Origin: Methyloceanibacter stevinii
GTDB lineage: Bacteria; Pseudomonadota; Alphaproteobacteria; Rhizobiales; Methyloligellaceae
Assembly: GCF_001723355.1 (NCBI RefSeq)
Contig: NZ_LPWE01000011.1
Location: forward strand, 124,001 to 188,000
Direction of reading: 5' to 3'
DNA: 64,000 bases
Below, piece by piece: positions 38,150-47,824 of this stretch. The position numbers and the translations under genes were made by a program. Each line of letters starts with the position of its first letter. Within the stretch, counting starts at the first letter, position 1. The notes under the pieces were generated by a model. That model did no database searches. It saw only the letters and a program-made list of their open reading frames with translations, and had not been told where the DNA came from.

Positions 38150-39493
38150 ATGCCAACAATCCAATCTGTGCCCCTGAGCACGTTCAAGCTTAATCCGCGC
38201 AATGCGCGAACCCACTCGAAGAAGCAAATCCGACAGATTGCGAACAGCATCACGGCATTCGGCTTCGTCGTGCCGCTCCTTATTGACGAAGACGGGCTGA
38301 TCATCGCCGGCCATGGCCGCCTGGAGGCGGCCAAAATGCTCGGTCTTCAGGAGGCGCCGGCAGTCGTTCTGGACGGTTTGAGTGAGGCGAAGAAACGCGC
38401 GCTTCTTCTTGCCGACAACAAGATTGCAGACAACGCGGGATGGGACCGCGAACGACTGGCTGCCGAGATCCCTGAGCTAACCGATCTCCTGATCGAGGAG
38501 AACCTGGATATCTCTATTACCGCCTTTGAGGCGATCGAGATCGACCAAATCGTCGCTGACTTTGAGAAGGACAGCAGGGATCCAGCAGACAGGTTGGAGC
38601 CCGCCTGGGAGGCCGGACCCATCGTCAGCAAACCAGGAGACCTGTGGCAGCTGGGCGCTCATCGCCTTCTGTGTGGAGACGCACGGGACAGCGGCTCTAT
38701 CGACCGTCTCATGGGTAAGGAGCGCGCTGCAATGGCGTTTCTCGATCCGCCCTACAACGTCAGGGTCAAAGACATCGTCGGGCGAGGGCGGACAAAGCAT
38801 GACGAGTTTGCAATGGCCTCCGGAGAAATGTCACGTCCCGAGTTTATCGAGTTTCTCCAAGAAACCCTCAGCGTTGCTTCCACTGCTTCGCGGGACGGGG
38901 CCGTCCACTTCGTGTGCATGGATTGGCGACATGTAGAAGAATTGGTCTGCGCTGGCCGGGGCGTGTACGGCGCCATGCTGAACCTTGTTGTCTGGGCAAA
39001 GTCCAATGCAGGGCAGGGAAGCTTCTATCGCAGCCAGCACGAACTCATCGGCGTGTTCCGGGTCGGTGCTGAACCACACCGCAACAATATTCAACTCGGC
39101 CGGCATGGGCGTTCGCGCTCGAACGTCTGGCACTACGCCGGGGTGAACAGCTTTCGCTCCGGTCGTCTGGATGATCTCGCAGCACACCCGACAGTCAAGC
39201 CGATCGCAATGGTGGTCGATGCGCTGAAGGACTGTACGCGTCGTGGGGATGCGGTGCTGGATACCTTCTGTGGTGCTGGTACGACGATCATGGCTGCGGA
39301 ACGCGTGGGGCGGCGCGCCTTTGCCATCGAACTCGCACCCAAATATGTCGATGTCGCCGTTCGTCGATGGCAGGCATTCACACGGCGCGATGCGACTCTC
39401 CGCGGCTCGGGCCAGACCTTCGAGGAAGTCGCCAGCGTGCGTCAGAGGCTGCACGAAGCGGCCAGCGAGGGGGCGAATGATGGGGAAGCGTAA
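38150..39493 (+). CDS. ParB-domain/DNA (adenine-N6 or cytosine-N4) methyltransferase fusion
   Basis: A 447-residue protein: N-terminal ParB/Srx-like nuclease domain (LNPRNARTHSKKQIRQIANS, IIAGHGRLEAAKMLG) and a C-terminal DNA methyltransferase with catalytic DPPYNV at about residue 199 before the SAM motif FCGAGTT at about residue 373, the order of the beta class. No restriction partner is nearby, so it is probably an orphan modification enzyme of the element. A GGAGGA site before ATG 38150 picks the start. Confidence 0.88.
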   Translation: MPTIQSVPLSTFKLNPRNARTHSKKQIRQIANSITAFGFVVPLLIDEDGLIIAGHGRLEAAKMLGLQEAPAVVLDGLSEAKKRALLLADNKIADNAGWDRERLAAEIPELTDLLIEENLDISITAFEAIEIDQIVADFEKDSRDPADRLEPAWEAGPIVSKPGDLWQLGAHRLLCGDARDSGSIDRLMGKERAAMAFLDPPYNVRVKDIVGRGRTKHDEFAMASGEMSRPEFIEFLQETLSVASTASRDGAVHFVCMDWRHVEELVCAGRGVYGAMLNLVVWAKSNAGQGSFYRSQHELIGVFRVGAEPHRNNIQLGRHGRSRSNVWHYAGVNSFRSGRLDDLAAHPTVKPIAMVVDALKDCTRRGDAVLDTFCGAGTTIMAAERVGRRAFAIELAPKYVDVAVRRWQAFTRRDATLRGSGQTFEEVASVRQRLHEAASEGANDGEA

Positions 39494-39965
39494 GAACGGA
39501 AGTCGTGGAACCCGGGATTCCGCCTCTTACGAAGTCGGATACCAAAAGCCGCCGAAGCACGCGCAGTTCAAGCCGGGTCAGTCGGGCAATCCGAAGGGAC
39601 GACCAAAAGGGCACAGAAACTTCAAGACCATCCTCAAGGAGGTGCTCGCAGAGAAAATACACGTTCGTGAGGGAGATCGCACGCGGCGTTTATCGAAACA
39701 GGAGGCTCTCATCCGCATGACGCTCACCAACGCGCTCATGAATGACAACAAGGCCTTTGCGTCAGTCCTTCAGCTCTTGAGGTTGGCTGGTTTCATGGAT
39801 GACGTAGCGGAGCCGACAGAAACGGAGAATGTCGGGCAGGACGACGCCCTGATCGTCGAGGAGTTCCTAAGACGTCACGGCGCGCTGGCGATGCAGAACA
39901 GCCAGCAAGAAGACGATTCCGGTTCCAGCCAAGCCACAGTCCATCTGGAGTCAGAGAATGAGTGA
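39477..39965 (+). CDS. DUF5681-domain protein, possible small terminase-like partner
   Basis: A 162-residue protein that begins MMGKRKNGSRG and has the DUF5681 signature HAQFKPGQSGNPKGRPKGHR near residue 30, a DNA-binding-like basic segment. DUF5681 proteins usually lie directly before a terminase large subunit, as here, so a role in DNA recognition is plausible. It overlaps the methyltransferase stop and its own stop overlaps the terminase start by 8 bases. Confidence 0.8.
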   Translation: MMGKRKNGSRGTRDSASYEVGYQKPPKHAQFKPGQSGNPKGRPKGHRNFKTILKEVLAEKIHVREGDRTRRLSKQEALIRMTLTNALMNDNKAFASVLQLLRLAGFMDDVAEPTETENVGQDDALIVEEFLRRHGALAMQNSQQEDDSGSSQATVHLESENE

Positions 39966-41400
39966 AGCACGAACCAGCCTTCTGAAAGGCCTTCGTCCAT
40001 GTGACCTGGACGCCATTTTTCGCAAAGATCTCTATTCATTCGTTCAGAGGGCTTTCCCCATTGTCTCGGCGGGCGATAGGTTTCAGCCGAACTGGCATAT
40101 TGAGGCAATCGCCGATGCGTTGACGCGCGTGCTAGACGGGGAGATCAGTCGCTTGATCATCACCGTCCCGCCCCGCAGCCTGAAGTCGATCTGCGCATCT
40201 GTAGCCTTTCCGGCGTTCGTTCTCGGTCACGATCCAACGCGCCGCATCATCTGCGTCAGCTATTCCGAGGGCCTTGCCCGAAAGCATGCGAATGACTTTC
40301 GAGCTTTGGTCCGCTCGCCCTTCTACCTGAACCTCTTCAGATCAACGCGCGTCAGTGCGGCCAAGGATACCGAGCTCGAGGTCATGACGACCGCGAGAGG
40401 CTTCCGCTACGCCACATCGGTGGGAGGAACGCTAACCGGCCGCGGAGGCAATCTGCTCATCATCGACGACCCTATGAAGCCACAGGATGCCCACTCCGAG
40501 AACGCGAGGGAGAACCTCAAGCAGTGGTACGCCAACACCCTCGTCCCGCGCCTCGACAGCAAAGCCGATGATGCCATTATCGTGGTGATGCAGCGCCTGC
40601 ATGTGGACGACCTCGTTGGCCATCTCCTCGAACAAGACGGCTGGACCGAGCTGAGGCTTCCTGCCATTGCAGAGACGGACGATGAAGTGCGGATCGGGGA
40701 GGACAGAGTCTACCGACGCAGGGTGGGCGAGTTACTGCACCCTACTCGCGACTCCGAGAAGGTCTTGGCCGACCTAAAGCACACGATGGGTTCCTTGGAC
40801 TTTGCCGCGCAGTACCAGCAGCAACCCGTGGCCCCAAGTGGAAACCTCATCAAGTGGTCGTGGTTTCCACTCTATGACAGTCCTCCTGCTTGGCAATCAG
40901 GCGATAAGCTGATTGTCAGTTGGGACACGGCGATGAGTGCGGGGGAGTTGGCGGACTACTCTGCCTGCATCGTGCTGCAGACACGAGGCGAGACGGTGTG
41001 GATCCTCGATGTCTTGCGAGAGCGGCTCGACTATCCTGATCTGCGGCGTCGAGTTATCGAGATGCATCGCCGTTGGCAGCTGCCGCGTTCGTATTCCCTG
41101 GTCATTGAGGAGAAGGGATCGGGGATGAGCCTAATCCAAGACCTGAAAAGGGAGGGCATTCACGCCATCGGCGTCAAGCCGACTCAGGACAAGGTGCTAC
41201 GCATGTCAGCGCACACGGCGCGGATCGAGGCCGGCTCCGTATACCTGCCGCGGCAAGCGGGGTGGCTTGACGACTTCCGACACGAGCTCATGGCATTTCC
41301 TGCGAGCAAACATAAGGATCAGGTCGATGCCCTCACGCAAGCATTGGACCGAGCATTCACCGCCAAAGGCAGAATTCGGTGCACCACGGTGAGGTGCTAA
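39958..41400 (+). CDS. Phage terminase large subunit-like ATPase/nuclease
   Basis: A 480-residue terminase large subunit. The ATPase has a variant Walker A in VPPRSLKSICAS (about residue 73), Walker B in LLIIDDPMKPQDAHSE, and a coupling segment VMQRLHVDDLVGHL; the RNase H-like nuclease domain shows IVSWDTAMSAGELADYSA and VIEEKGSGMSLIQDLKREG and KDQVDAL. Complete. No portal or capsid gene follows, so it is an isolated terminase in this element. Confidence 0.88.
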   Translation: MSEARTSLLKGLRPCDLDAIFRKDLYSFVQRAFPIVSAGDRFQPNWHIEAIADALTRVLDGEISRLIITVPPRSLKSICASVAFPAFVLGHDPTRRIICVSYSEGLARKHANDFRALVRSPFYLNLFRSTRVSAAKDTELEVMTTARGFRYATSVGGTLTGRGGNLLIIDDPMKPQDAHSENARENLKQWYANTLVPRLDSKADDAIIVVMQRLHVDDLVGHLLEQDGWTELRLPAIAETDDEVRIGEDRVYRRRVGELLHPTRDSEKVLADLKHTMGSLDFAAQYQQQPVAPSGNLIKWSWFPLYDSPPAWQSGDKLIVSWDTAMSAGELADYSACIVLQTRGETVWILDVLRERLDYPDLRRRVIEMHRRWQLPRSYSLVIEEKGSGMSLIQDLKREGIHAIGVKPTQDKVLRMSAHTARIEAGSVYLPRQAGWLDDFRHELMAFPASKHKDQVDALTQALDRAFTAKGRIRCTTVRC

Positions 41401-41844
41401 CAGAGATCGGGCTTCGACGGCTTCGGAAACCAGTCCTGCCATGAGCAGGCGATTCGTGAGTCCCATCCACAGGTGTCTCCCTGTGGGATTGGGCCAGCAT
41501 CGAGCCCTAGGTCGGCAATGTCGGCTCAGTGGTACTAACCAGACGCCGCAAATTCGGATCCCGATGTCTGCTCCTGACCTGAAGCGGACATTTCGCGTGG
41601 GTTCTTGTGGTGGCTCTTGTCACGTCTCGTACTGGAATCGCCGGAGTCAGTTCATCGGTTTCCAACTTGATGGCCATCAACGTTCCACGCGGCCCAAACA
41701 GTCAGACTTAGATCGCTCGACGGGGAATTCAGCCCTGCGGAGCACCTCCTGGTGGCGTCTGGGCAAGGCGTGGCCACGATTGACTTGCGTAGTCGACATA
41801 CGTGCAACAACCGGTTCGGCGGCCGCTGAACGGGGAGGAAACGC
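41401..41844. other. Intergenic region upstream of narG, 444 bases
   Basis: It must hold the nar promoter and the right boundary of the mobile element. Frames of up to 135 codons exist but lack any recognisable protein. I looked by eye for FNR/DNR boxes (TTGAT-N4-ATCAA) and saw none. An imperfect inverted repeat lies at 41565-41590. Confidence 0.6.
41565..41590. repeat. Imperfect inverted repeat in the narG upstream region
   Basis: TGTCTGCT and AGCGGACA flank a 10-base loop, an 8-base stem with one mismatch. It could be a terminator, an operator or a leftover of the element edge. No T-run follows. Confidence 0.35.
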
Positions 41845-44800
41845 ATGAGCTATTTTCTCGATCGTCTCACCTTCTTCGATCGGGTCGTCGACGACTTCTC
41901 CGACGGCTACGGCGTCGTCACGCGCGAAGACAGACGTTGGGAGGATGGCTATCGCAAACGCTGGCAGCACGACAAGATCATTCGCTCTACACACGGGGCC
42001 AACTGCACCGGTTCCTGTTCCTGGAAGATCTACGTCAAAGGCGGCATTGTTACGTGGGAGACGCAACAGACCGACTATCCACGCACGCGGCCCGAGTTCC
42101 CAAATCACGAGCCGCGCGGATGCTCCCGGGGCGCGAGCTACTCCTGGTACCTGTACTCCGGCAACCGCGTGAAATATCCGCTCGTGCGCTCGCGTTTGCT
42201 CAAGGCGTGGCGCGAGGCGCGTCGCGCGCGTCCACCCGTCGCCGCCTGGGCCTCGATCGTTGAGACCCCCGCGAAGCGGGATTCATACGTCAGGAAACGC
42301 GGTCTTGGCGGCTTTGTCCGCGCCGATTGGGATGAGGTCAACGAAATCATCGCCGCCGCTAACGCGTATACGGCGAAAACCTATGGGCCCGACCGCGTGG
42401 TCGGCTTCTCTCCCATCCCGGCCATGTCCATGGTGAGCTATGCGGCGGGCTCGCGCTACCTGTCGCTGCTGGGCGGCGTGTGCATGTCGTTCTACGACTG
42501 GTATTGCGACTTGCCGCCGGCATCGCCGCAGACCTGGGGCGAGCAGACCGACGTGCCCGAAAGCGCCGACTGGTACAATTCCGGCTTTCTCATCTTGTGG
42601 GGCTCCAACGTACCGCAGACGAGGACACCGGACGCTCACTTCTACACCGAGGCCCGCTATCGCGGTGCCAAGAGCGTCGTCGTATCGCCGGACTATTCCG
42701 AGGCCTCGAAGTTCGCCGATCTCTGGCTGTCCGTGAAGCAGGGAACGGACGCGGCGCTGGCCATGGCCATGGGCCACGTCATTCTCAAGGAGTTCCACGT
42801 CGATCGGCAGGCGGAATATTTCAGCGACTACGTCCGCAAATATACCGACATGCCCATGCTTGTCCGGCTGGTGAAACAGGATGGCAGGCTTGTGCCGGAG
42901 CGGTTCCTGCGGGCGAGCGATTTCGACAAAGCGCTCGGCGAAACCAACAATCCGGAGTGGAAAACCGTCGCGATCGATGAGGCATCAGGGGACGTCGTGG
43001 TCCCGCTCGGCTCGGTCGGCTTCCGTTGGGGCGAACAAGGCAAGTGGAACCTCGAGGAGAAGAAGTCGGACGAGTCGAACGTCAAGCTTCGCCTGACACT
43101 CTCGGATCACACGGACGAGATGGCGGACGTCGCCTTCCCGTATTTCGGCAATATCGAGCACGAACATTTCACCTCGAGCGACCACGATAGCGTGTTGGAG
43201 CGGAAGGTTCCGGTGACGCGCGTCGCGCTCGCCGACGGCGAGGCGCTGGTCGCGACGGTCTACGATCTGTTCCTTGCTAACTACGGTGTCGACCGTGGCT
43301 TCGGCGGCGGGAACGTCGCCAAGAGTTTCGACGACGATATGCCGTACACTCCGGCCTGGGCCGAAAAAATCACCGGCATATCGCGTGACAAGATCGTCGC
43401 GGTGGCGCGCGAATTCGCACTGAACGCCGAGAAGACGCATGGCCGCTCCATGATCATCATCGGCGCGGCGATGAACCATTGGTATCACATGGACATGAAC
43501 TACCGCGGCGTCATCAACATGCTGGTGATGTGCGGTTGTGTCGGTCAGTCCGGCGGAGGCTGGTCGCACTATGTGGGTCAGGAGAAGCTCCGCCCCCAGA
43601 CGGGCTGGCTGCCGCTTGCCTTCGCGCTAGATTGGGCGCGCCCGCCGCGGCAGCAGAACTCGACATCGTTCTGGTACGCCCACACTGATCAATGGCGCTA
43701 CGAGACGCTGGACGTGAAAGAGATTTTGTCTCCCACGGCGCCGGCCGGGCCCTGGGACGGCGCGCTGATAGACTACAATGTCCGGGCCGAACGCATGGGG
43801 TGGCTGCCGTCCGCGCCGCAGCTTGAGGAAAACCCTCTGGGGATCGCCGCGAAGGCCAAGGCCTCCGGCATGGAGCCGAAAGAGTATGTCGCGTCGGCTC
43901 TGAAGTCCGGCGACCTGGCGCTGTCCTGCCATGATCCGGACAACCCGAAGAACTGGCCACGCAATCTTTTCGTCTGGCGCTCGAACCTGCTCGGCTCGTC
44001 CGGCAAAGGCCACGAGTACTTTCTAAAGCACTTGCTCGGCACGTCGCACGGCGTCATGGGCAAGGATCTTGGCCAAGACGGCAAGCAGAAACCGGAGGAC
44101 GTCGTCTGGCACGACACGGCGCCGGAAGGAAAGCTCGATCTCCTCGTAACTCTCGACTTCCGCATGTCGACGACGTGTATGTACTCGGACATCGTGCTGC
44201 CGACCGCGACTTGGTACGAGAAGAACGACCTCAATACCTCCGACATGCATCCCTTTATCCATCCGCTGACCTCGGCCGTGGATCCGGTCTGGGGCGCGCG
44301 CAGCGACTGGGAAATCTACAAGGGCATCGCCAAGGCCTTTTCCGAGGTTGCCCCCGAGGTTCTCGGCAAAGAGACCGATGTCGTGCTGACGCCCATCCTG
44401 CACGACACGCCCTCCGAGATCGCCCAGGCGGTCGACGTCAAGGATTGGAAGCGCGGAGAGGTCGAACCGATCCCCGGCAAGACCATGCCGCAAGTCGCCG
44501 TGATCGAGCGCGACTATCCCAACCTCTATCGGCAGTTCACGTCGCTCGGGCCCCTGATGACCAAACTCGGCAATGGCGGCAAGGGCATCGCTTGGAACAC
44601 GGAGCACGAGGTCGACTTCCTTAAAAGACTCAACGGTTCCGTTGAGAACGGACCGACGGAGGGGCTGCCGCGGATCGACACAGATATCGATGCCGCCGAG
44701 GTGATTTTGACCTTGGCTCCGGAGACAAACGGAGAGGTGGCGGTCAAGGCCTGGGAGCCTTTGAGCAAGGCAACAGGCCGCGAACACGCTCACCTCGCCA

Positions 44801-45597
44801 CGCACAAGGAAGACGAAAAAATTCGCTTCCGGGACTGCGTGGCGCAGCCGCGCAAGATCATATCTTCGCCGACGTGGTCGGGTCTTGAGTCGGAGACCGT
44901 TTGCTACAACGCGGGCTACACCAATGTCCATGAGCTGATCCCGTGGCGGACACTCACCGGCCGCCAGCAGCTCTATCAGGACCACCTTTGGATGAGGGCC
45001 TTCGGCGAGGGCTTCTGCGTCTACCGTCCGCCAATCGACACGAAGACGGTGAAACCGGTTGTCGATCGCAAACCGAACGGCAACAAAACCGTCGTGCTGA
45101 ACTTCATTACGCCCCACCAGAAATGGGGCATCCACTCCACGTATACAGACAATCTCCTGATGCTGACGCTTTCGCGCGGCGGTCCAATCGTATGGATCAG
45201 CGAGGTCGATGCCGCCAAAGCGGGCATTGTCGACAACGATTGGATCGAGGCCTTCAACACGAACGGCGCGCTCGTCGCCCGCGCCGTCGTTTCCCAGCGC
45301 GTCAAGGAAGGCATGTGCATGATGTATCACGCGCAGGAGAAGATCGTGAACGTTCCGGGTTCCGAGCAGACCGGTCAGCGCGGCGGCATCCACAACTCGG
45401 TGACGCGCACCGTGGTGAAGCCGACACACATGATCGGCGGTTATGCCCAGCAATCCTACGGTTTCAATTACTACGGCACCGTCGGGTCTAACCGCGACGA
45501 GTTCGTCATTATACGCAAGATGGCTGATGTCGACTGGCTGGAGCGTCCGGCCGCGGACCAGGCTTCCGACAGCGCTAACCTGGAGGCCGCAGAATGA
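41845..45597 (+). CDS. narG: Respiratory nitrate reductase alpha subunit
   Basis: A complete 1250-residue molybdo-bis-MGD subunit that reduces nitrate to nitrite at the cytosolic face of the membrane. The N-terminal Fe-S (FS0) motif is seen as HGANCTGSCSWKIYV with a later EPRGCSRGASYS, and the Mo ligand aspartate lies in SFYDWYCDLPPASPQTWG, matching the E. coli NarG site. No Tat signal, as expected for the cytosol-facing form. A GGGGAGGAAAC site precedes ATG 41845. Its stop overlaps the narH ATG (ATGA). Confidence 0.97.
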   Translation: MSYFLDRLTFFDRVVDDFSDGYGVVTREDRRWEDGYRKRWQHDKIIRSTHGANCTGSCSWKIYVKGGIVTWETQQTDYPRTRPEFPNHEPRGCSRGASYSWYLYSGNRVKYPLVRSRLLKAWREARRARPPVAAWASIVETPAKRDSYVRKRGLGGFVRADWDEVNEIIAAANAYTAKTYGPDRVVGFSPIPAMSMVSYAAGSRYLSLLGGVCMSFYDWYCDLPPASPQTWGEQTDVPESADWYNSGFLILWGSNVPQTRTPDAHFYTEARYRGAKSVVVSPDYSEASKFADLWLSVKQGTDAALAMAMGHVILKEFHVDRQAEYFSDYVRKYTDMPMLVRLVKQDGRLVPERFLRASDFDKALGETNNPEWKTVAIDEASGDVVVPLGSVGFRWGEQGKWNLEEKKSDESNVKLRLTLSDHTDEMADVAFPYFGNIEHEHFTSSDHDSVLERKVPVTRVALADGEALVATVYDLFLANYGVDRGFGGGNVAKSFDDDMPYTPAWAEKITGISRDKIVAVAREFALNAEKTHGRSMIIIGAAMNHWYHMDMNYRGVINMLVMCGCVGQSGGGWSHYVGQEKLRPQTGWLPLAFALDWARPPRQQNSTSFWYAHTDQWRYETLDVKEILSPTAPAGPWDGALIDYNVRAERMGWLPSAPQLEENPLGIAAKAKASGMEPKEYVASALKSGDLALSCHDPDNPKNWPRNLFVWRSNLLGSSGKGHEYFLKHLLGTSHGVMGKDLGQDGKQKPEDVVWHDTAPEGKLDLLVTLDFRMSTTCMYSDIVLPTATWYEKNDLNTSDMHPFIHPLTSAVDPVWGARSDWEIYKGIAKAFSEVAPEVLGKETDVVLTPILHDTPSEIAQAVDVKDWKRGEVEPIPGKTMPQVAVIERDYPNLYRQFTSLGPLMTKLGNGGKGIAWNTEHEVDFLKRLNGSVENGPTEGLPRIDTDIDAAEVILTLAPETNGEVAVKAWEPLSKATGREHAHLATHKEDEKIRFRDCVAQPRKIISSPTWSGLESETVCYNAGYTNVHELIPWRTLTGRQQLYQDHLWMRAFGEGFCVYRPPIDTKTVKPVVDRKPNGNKTVVLNFITPHQKWGIHSTYTDNLLMLTLSRGGPIVWISEVDAAKAGIVDNDWIEAFNTNGALVARAVVSQRVKEGMCMMYHAQEKIVNVPGSEQTGQRGGIHNSVTRTVVKPTHMIGGYAQQSYGFNYYGTVGSNRDEFVIIRKMADVDWLERPAADQASDSANLEAAE

Positions 45598-47114
45598 AGA
45601 TCCGTGCTCAAATCGCGATGGTGCTGAATCTCGACAAGTGCATCGGGTGTCACACGTGTTCGGTCACGTGCAAGAACGTGTGGACCAGCCGCGAAGGCAT
45701 GGAATACGCCTGGTTCAACAACGTCGAGACCAAGCCGGGCATTGGCTACCCCAAGGAGTGGGAGAACCAGGACCGCTGGAACGGAGGCTGGCGGCGCAAA
45801 CGCAACGGCCAGATCGAGCCCCGCATCGGCTCGAAGTGGCGCGTGCTCGCGAACATCTTCGCCAATCCAGACCTGCCGGAGATCGACGACTATTACGAGC
45901 CGTTTACCTTCGACTACGAGCACCTGCAAAAGGCGCCTGAAATGCAGGCCATGCCGACCGCGCGCCCCCGGTCTCTCGTTAGCGGCGAGCGGATGGAGAA
46001 GATCAAGTGGGGCCCGAACTGGGAGGAGATCCTCGGCGGCGAGTTCGAGCAGCGCTCGCCGGATGTCAATTTCGAGGGCGTGCAGAAGGAGATCTACGGG
46101 CAGTTCGAGAACACCTTCATGATGTACCTGCCCAGGCTGTGCGAGCATTGCCTCAACCCGGCCTGCGTCGCCGCGTGCCCGTCCGGCGCAATCTATAAGC
46201 GCGAGGAGGACGGCATCGTCCTCATCGATCAGGACAAGTGCCGCGGCTGGCGCATGTGCGTGTCGGGCTGTCCGTACAAGAAGATCTACTACAACTGGTC
46301 GAGCGGTAAGTCGGAGAAATGCATCTTCTGCTACCCGCGCATCGAGGCCGGGCTCACCACCGTCTGTTCCGAGACCTGCGTCGGCCGCATCCGCTATCTC
46401 GGCGTCGTGCTCTACGACGCGGATCGCATCGAAGAAGCCGCCAGCGCCGCCGACGAGCAGGATCTGTACGAAGCGCAGCTCTCGATCTTTCTGGATCCCA
46501 ACGATCCCGAGGTCATCGCGCAAGCGCAGGCCGACGGCGTGCCGCATAATTGGCTCGAAGCCGCAGTCCACTCACCGGTGTGGAAGATGGCGATGGATTG
46601 GAAAGTGGCTTTCCCGCTCCATCCGGAATACCGCACGCTGCCGATGGTTTGGTACGTGCCACCGCTGTCGCCGATCAACGCGGCGGTGGAGGCGGGCAAG
46701 ATCGGACATGACGGCGAGATGCCCGATGTCCGCAGTCTACGGATTCCGCTCAAATATCTCGCCAATCTGCTGACGGCCGGAAAAGAGGAGCCAGTGGCGA
46801 CGGCGCTTGAGCGCATGCTCGCCATGCGCGCCTATATGCGGGCGAAGACCGTGGATGGCGTGATCGACGAGAGCATTCCCCGCCGGGTCGGTCTCGAGAC
46901 GGACGCGATGGACGACATGTACCAGACGATGGCGATCGCGAACTACGAGGATCGCTTCGTCATTCCCACGGCTCATCGCGAGCTTACCGAGGACGCCTAC
47001 GATATTCGCGGCGGTTGCGGGTTTTCCTTCGGCAATGGTTGCTCGGGCGGAACGTCGGAGCCCAACCTGTTCGGCACGCCGAAGAAGCACAAGACTCCCC
47101 TGGAGGTTGGCTAA
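45594..47114 (+). CDS. narH: Respiratory nitrate reductase beta subunit
   Basis: A 506-residue Fe-S protein that passes electrons from NarI to NarG. Four cysteine clusters are visible, including NLDKCIGCHTCSVTCKNVW near the N terminus, LCEHCLNPACVAACPSGA, CRGWRMCVSGCPYKK (the Trp of the 3Fe-4S cluster) and CIFCYPRIEAGLTTVC. Normal length. The stop TAA shares one base with the narJ ATG (TAATG). Confidence 0.97.
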   Translation: MKIRAQIAMVLNLDKCIGCHTCSVTCKNVWTSREGMEYAWFNNVETKPGIGYPKEWENQDRWNGGWRRKRNGQIEPRIGSKWRVLANIFANPDLPEIDDYYEPFTFDYEHLQKAPEMQAMPTARPRSLVSGERMEKIKWGPNWEEILGGEFEQRSPDVNFEGVQKEIYGQFENTFMMYLPRLCEHCLNPACVAACPSGAIYKREEDGIVLIDQDKCRGWRMCVSGCPYKKIYYNWSSGKSEKCIFCYPRIEAGLTTVCSETCVGRIRYLGVVLYDADRIEEAASAADEQDLYEAQLSIFLDPNDPEVIAQAQADGVPHNWLEAAVHSPVWKMAMDWKVAFPLHPEYRTLPMVWYVPPLSPINAAVEAGKIGHDGEMPDVRSLRIPLKYLANLLTAGKEEPVATALERMLAMRAYMRAKTVDGVIDESIPRRVGLETDAMDDMYQTMAIANYEDRFVIPTAHRELTEDAYDIRGGCGFSFGNGCSGGTSEPNLFGTPKKHKTPLEVG

Positions 47115-47824
47115 TGACGAAAACCCTCAAGGTCTTGTCGGCCCTGCTTGGCTATCCCGAAGCGGCCCTTGTCGATGCGGCGCCCGAACTGAGAATGGCT
47201 CTCGACGAAGAGAACCTTCTGCCGCCCGAGAGCCGGCCTTTGCTTGACGCACTGATCGAGGAGATGGCGACAGGCGACCTCTACGACCTGCAGGAGCGCT
47301 ACGTCGAACTGTTCGATCGTACGCGGTCCTTGTCGTTACACCTTTTCGAGCATGTCCATGGTGAAAGTCGCGACCGCGGCCAAGCGATGATCGACCTCAA
47401 GGCCCAGTACGAACAGAGTGGGCTGACGCTCAGCGCGAGTGAGCTTCCGGACTACCTGCCGGCATTTCTCGAATTTCTGTCGACGCTGCCATTGCCTGAC
47501 GCCCTGCAGATGCTGGGGCAGACCACGCATATTCTGAACGCGCTCGCCGAGCGTCTGCATAAACGGGACGCGCCGTACGAGGCCGTGTTCCGGGCGCTGG
47601 CGGCGCTCGCCACGCCGGCCCCCGAAACGGCGGATATAGAATTGGTGCCCGAAGGTCCCGACGCCGATCCGAACGATTTCGCCGCGCTCGATGCTCAGTG
47701 GGAGGAGGAGGCGGTGACCTTTGGGCCCGACGCCGGACCGAGTTGCAAGGACCGTCTCGTGGCACAAATCCGCGCGGGCCGGCGTCCGGTTGCCGACATG
47801 CCGATGAAGGGAGAAGCGCCGTGA
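47114..47824 (+). CDS. narJ: Nitrate reductase molybdenum cofactor assembly chaperone
   Basis: A 236-residue NarJ-type (TorD superfamily) chaperone needed for insertion of the cofactor into NarG. It has the KVLSALLGYPEAALVDAA start and the LQERYVELFDRTRSLSLHLF and EHVHGESRDRG motifs characteristic of NarJ. Acidic C terminus. Its stop overlaps the narI GTG start (GTGA). Confidence 0.94.
   Translation: MTKTLKVLSALLGYPEAALVDAAPELRMALDEENLLPPESRPLLDALIEEMATGDLYDLQERYVELFDRTRSLSLHLFEHVHGESRDRGQAMIDLKAQYEQSGLTLSASELPDYLPAFLEFLSTLPLPDALQMLGQTTHILNALAERLHKRDAPYEAVFRALAALATPAPETADIELVPEGPDADPNDFAALDAQWEEEAVTFGPDAGPSCKDRLVAQIRAGRRPVADMPMKGEAP

Larger units (their letters stand above)
34573..41400. mobile_element. 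Compact integrated element with serine recombinase and lone terminase
   Basis: About 6.8 kb of unrelated gene content between tRNA-Gln and the nar operon: leftward serine recombinase, DUF2924 and DUF3489 genes, and rightward ParB-nuclease/DNA methyltransferase, DUF5681 and terminase large subunit genes, meeting at a divergent region near 37.7-38.1 kb. No capsid, portal or tail gene is present. The boundaries are approximate: I could not find clear attachment repeats. The gene set is recurrent in alphaproteobacterial mobile elements (family knowledge). Confidence 0.75.

Noticed and set aside
41401-41844. FNR/DNR boxes upstream of narG
   Set aside because: I looked for TTGAT-N4-ATCAA and close variants and saw none that I could support.
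41441-41848. 135-codon frame before narG
   Set aside because: No recognisable domain, no plausible ribosome-binding site, and it runs into the narG start.
44023-45453. 476-codon minus-strand frame
   Set aside because: Antisense shadow of narG.
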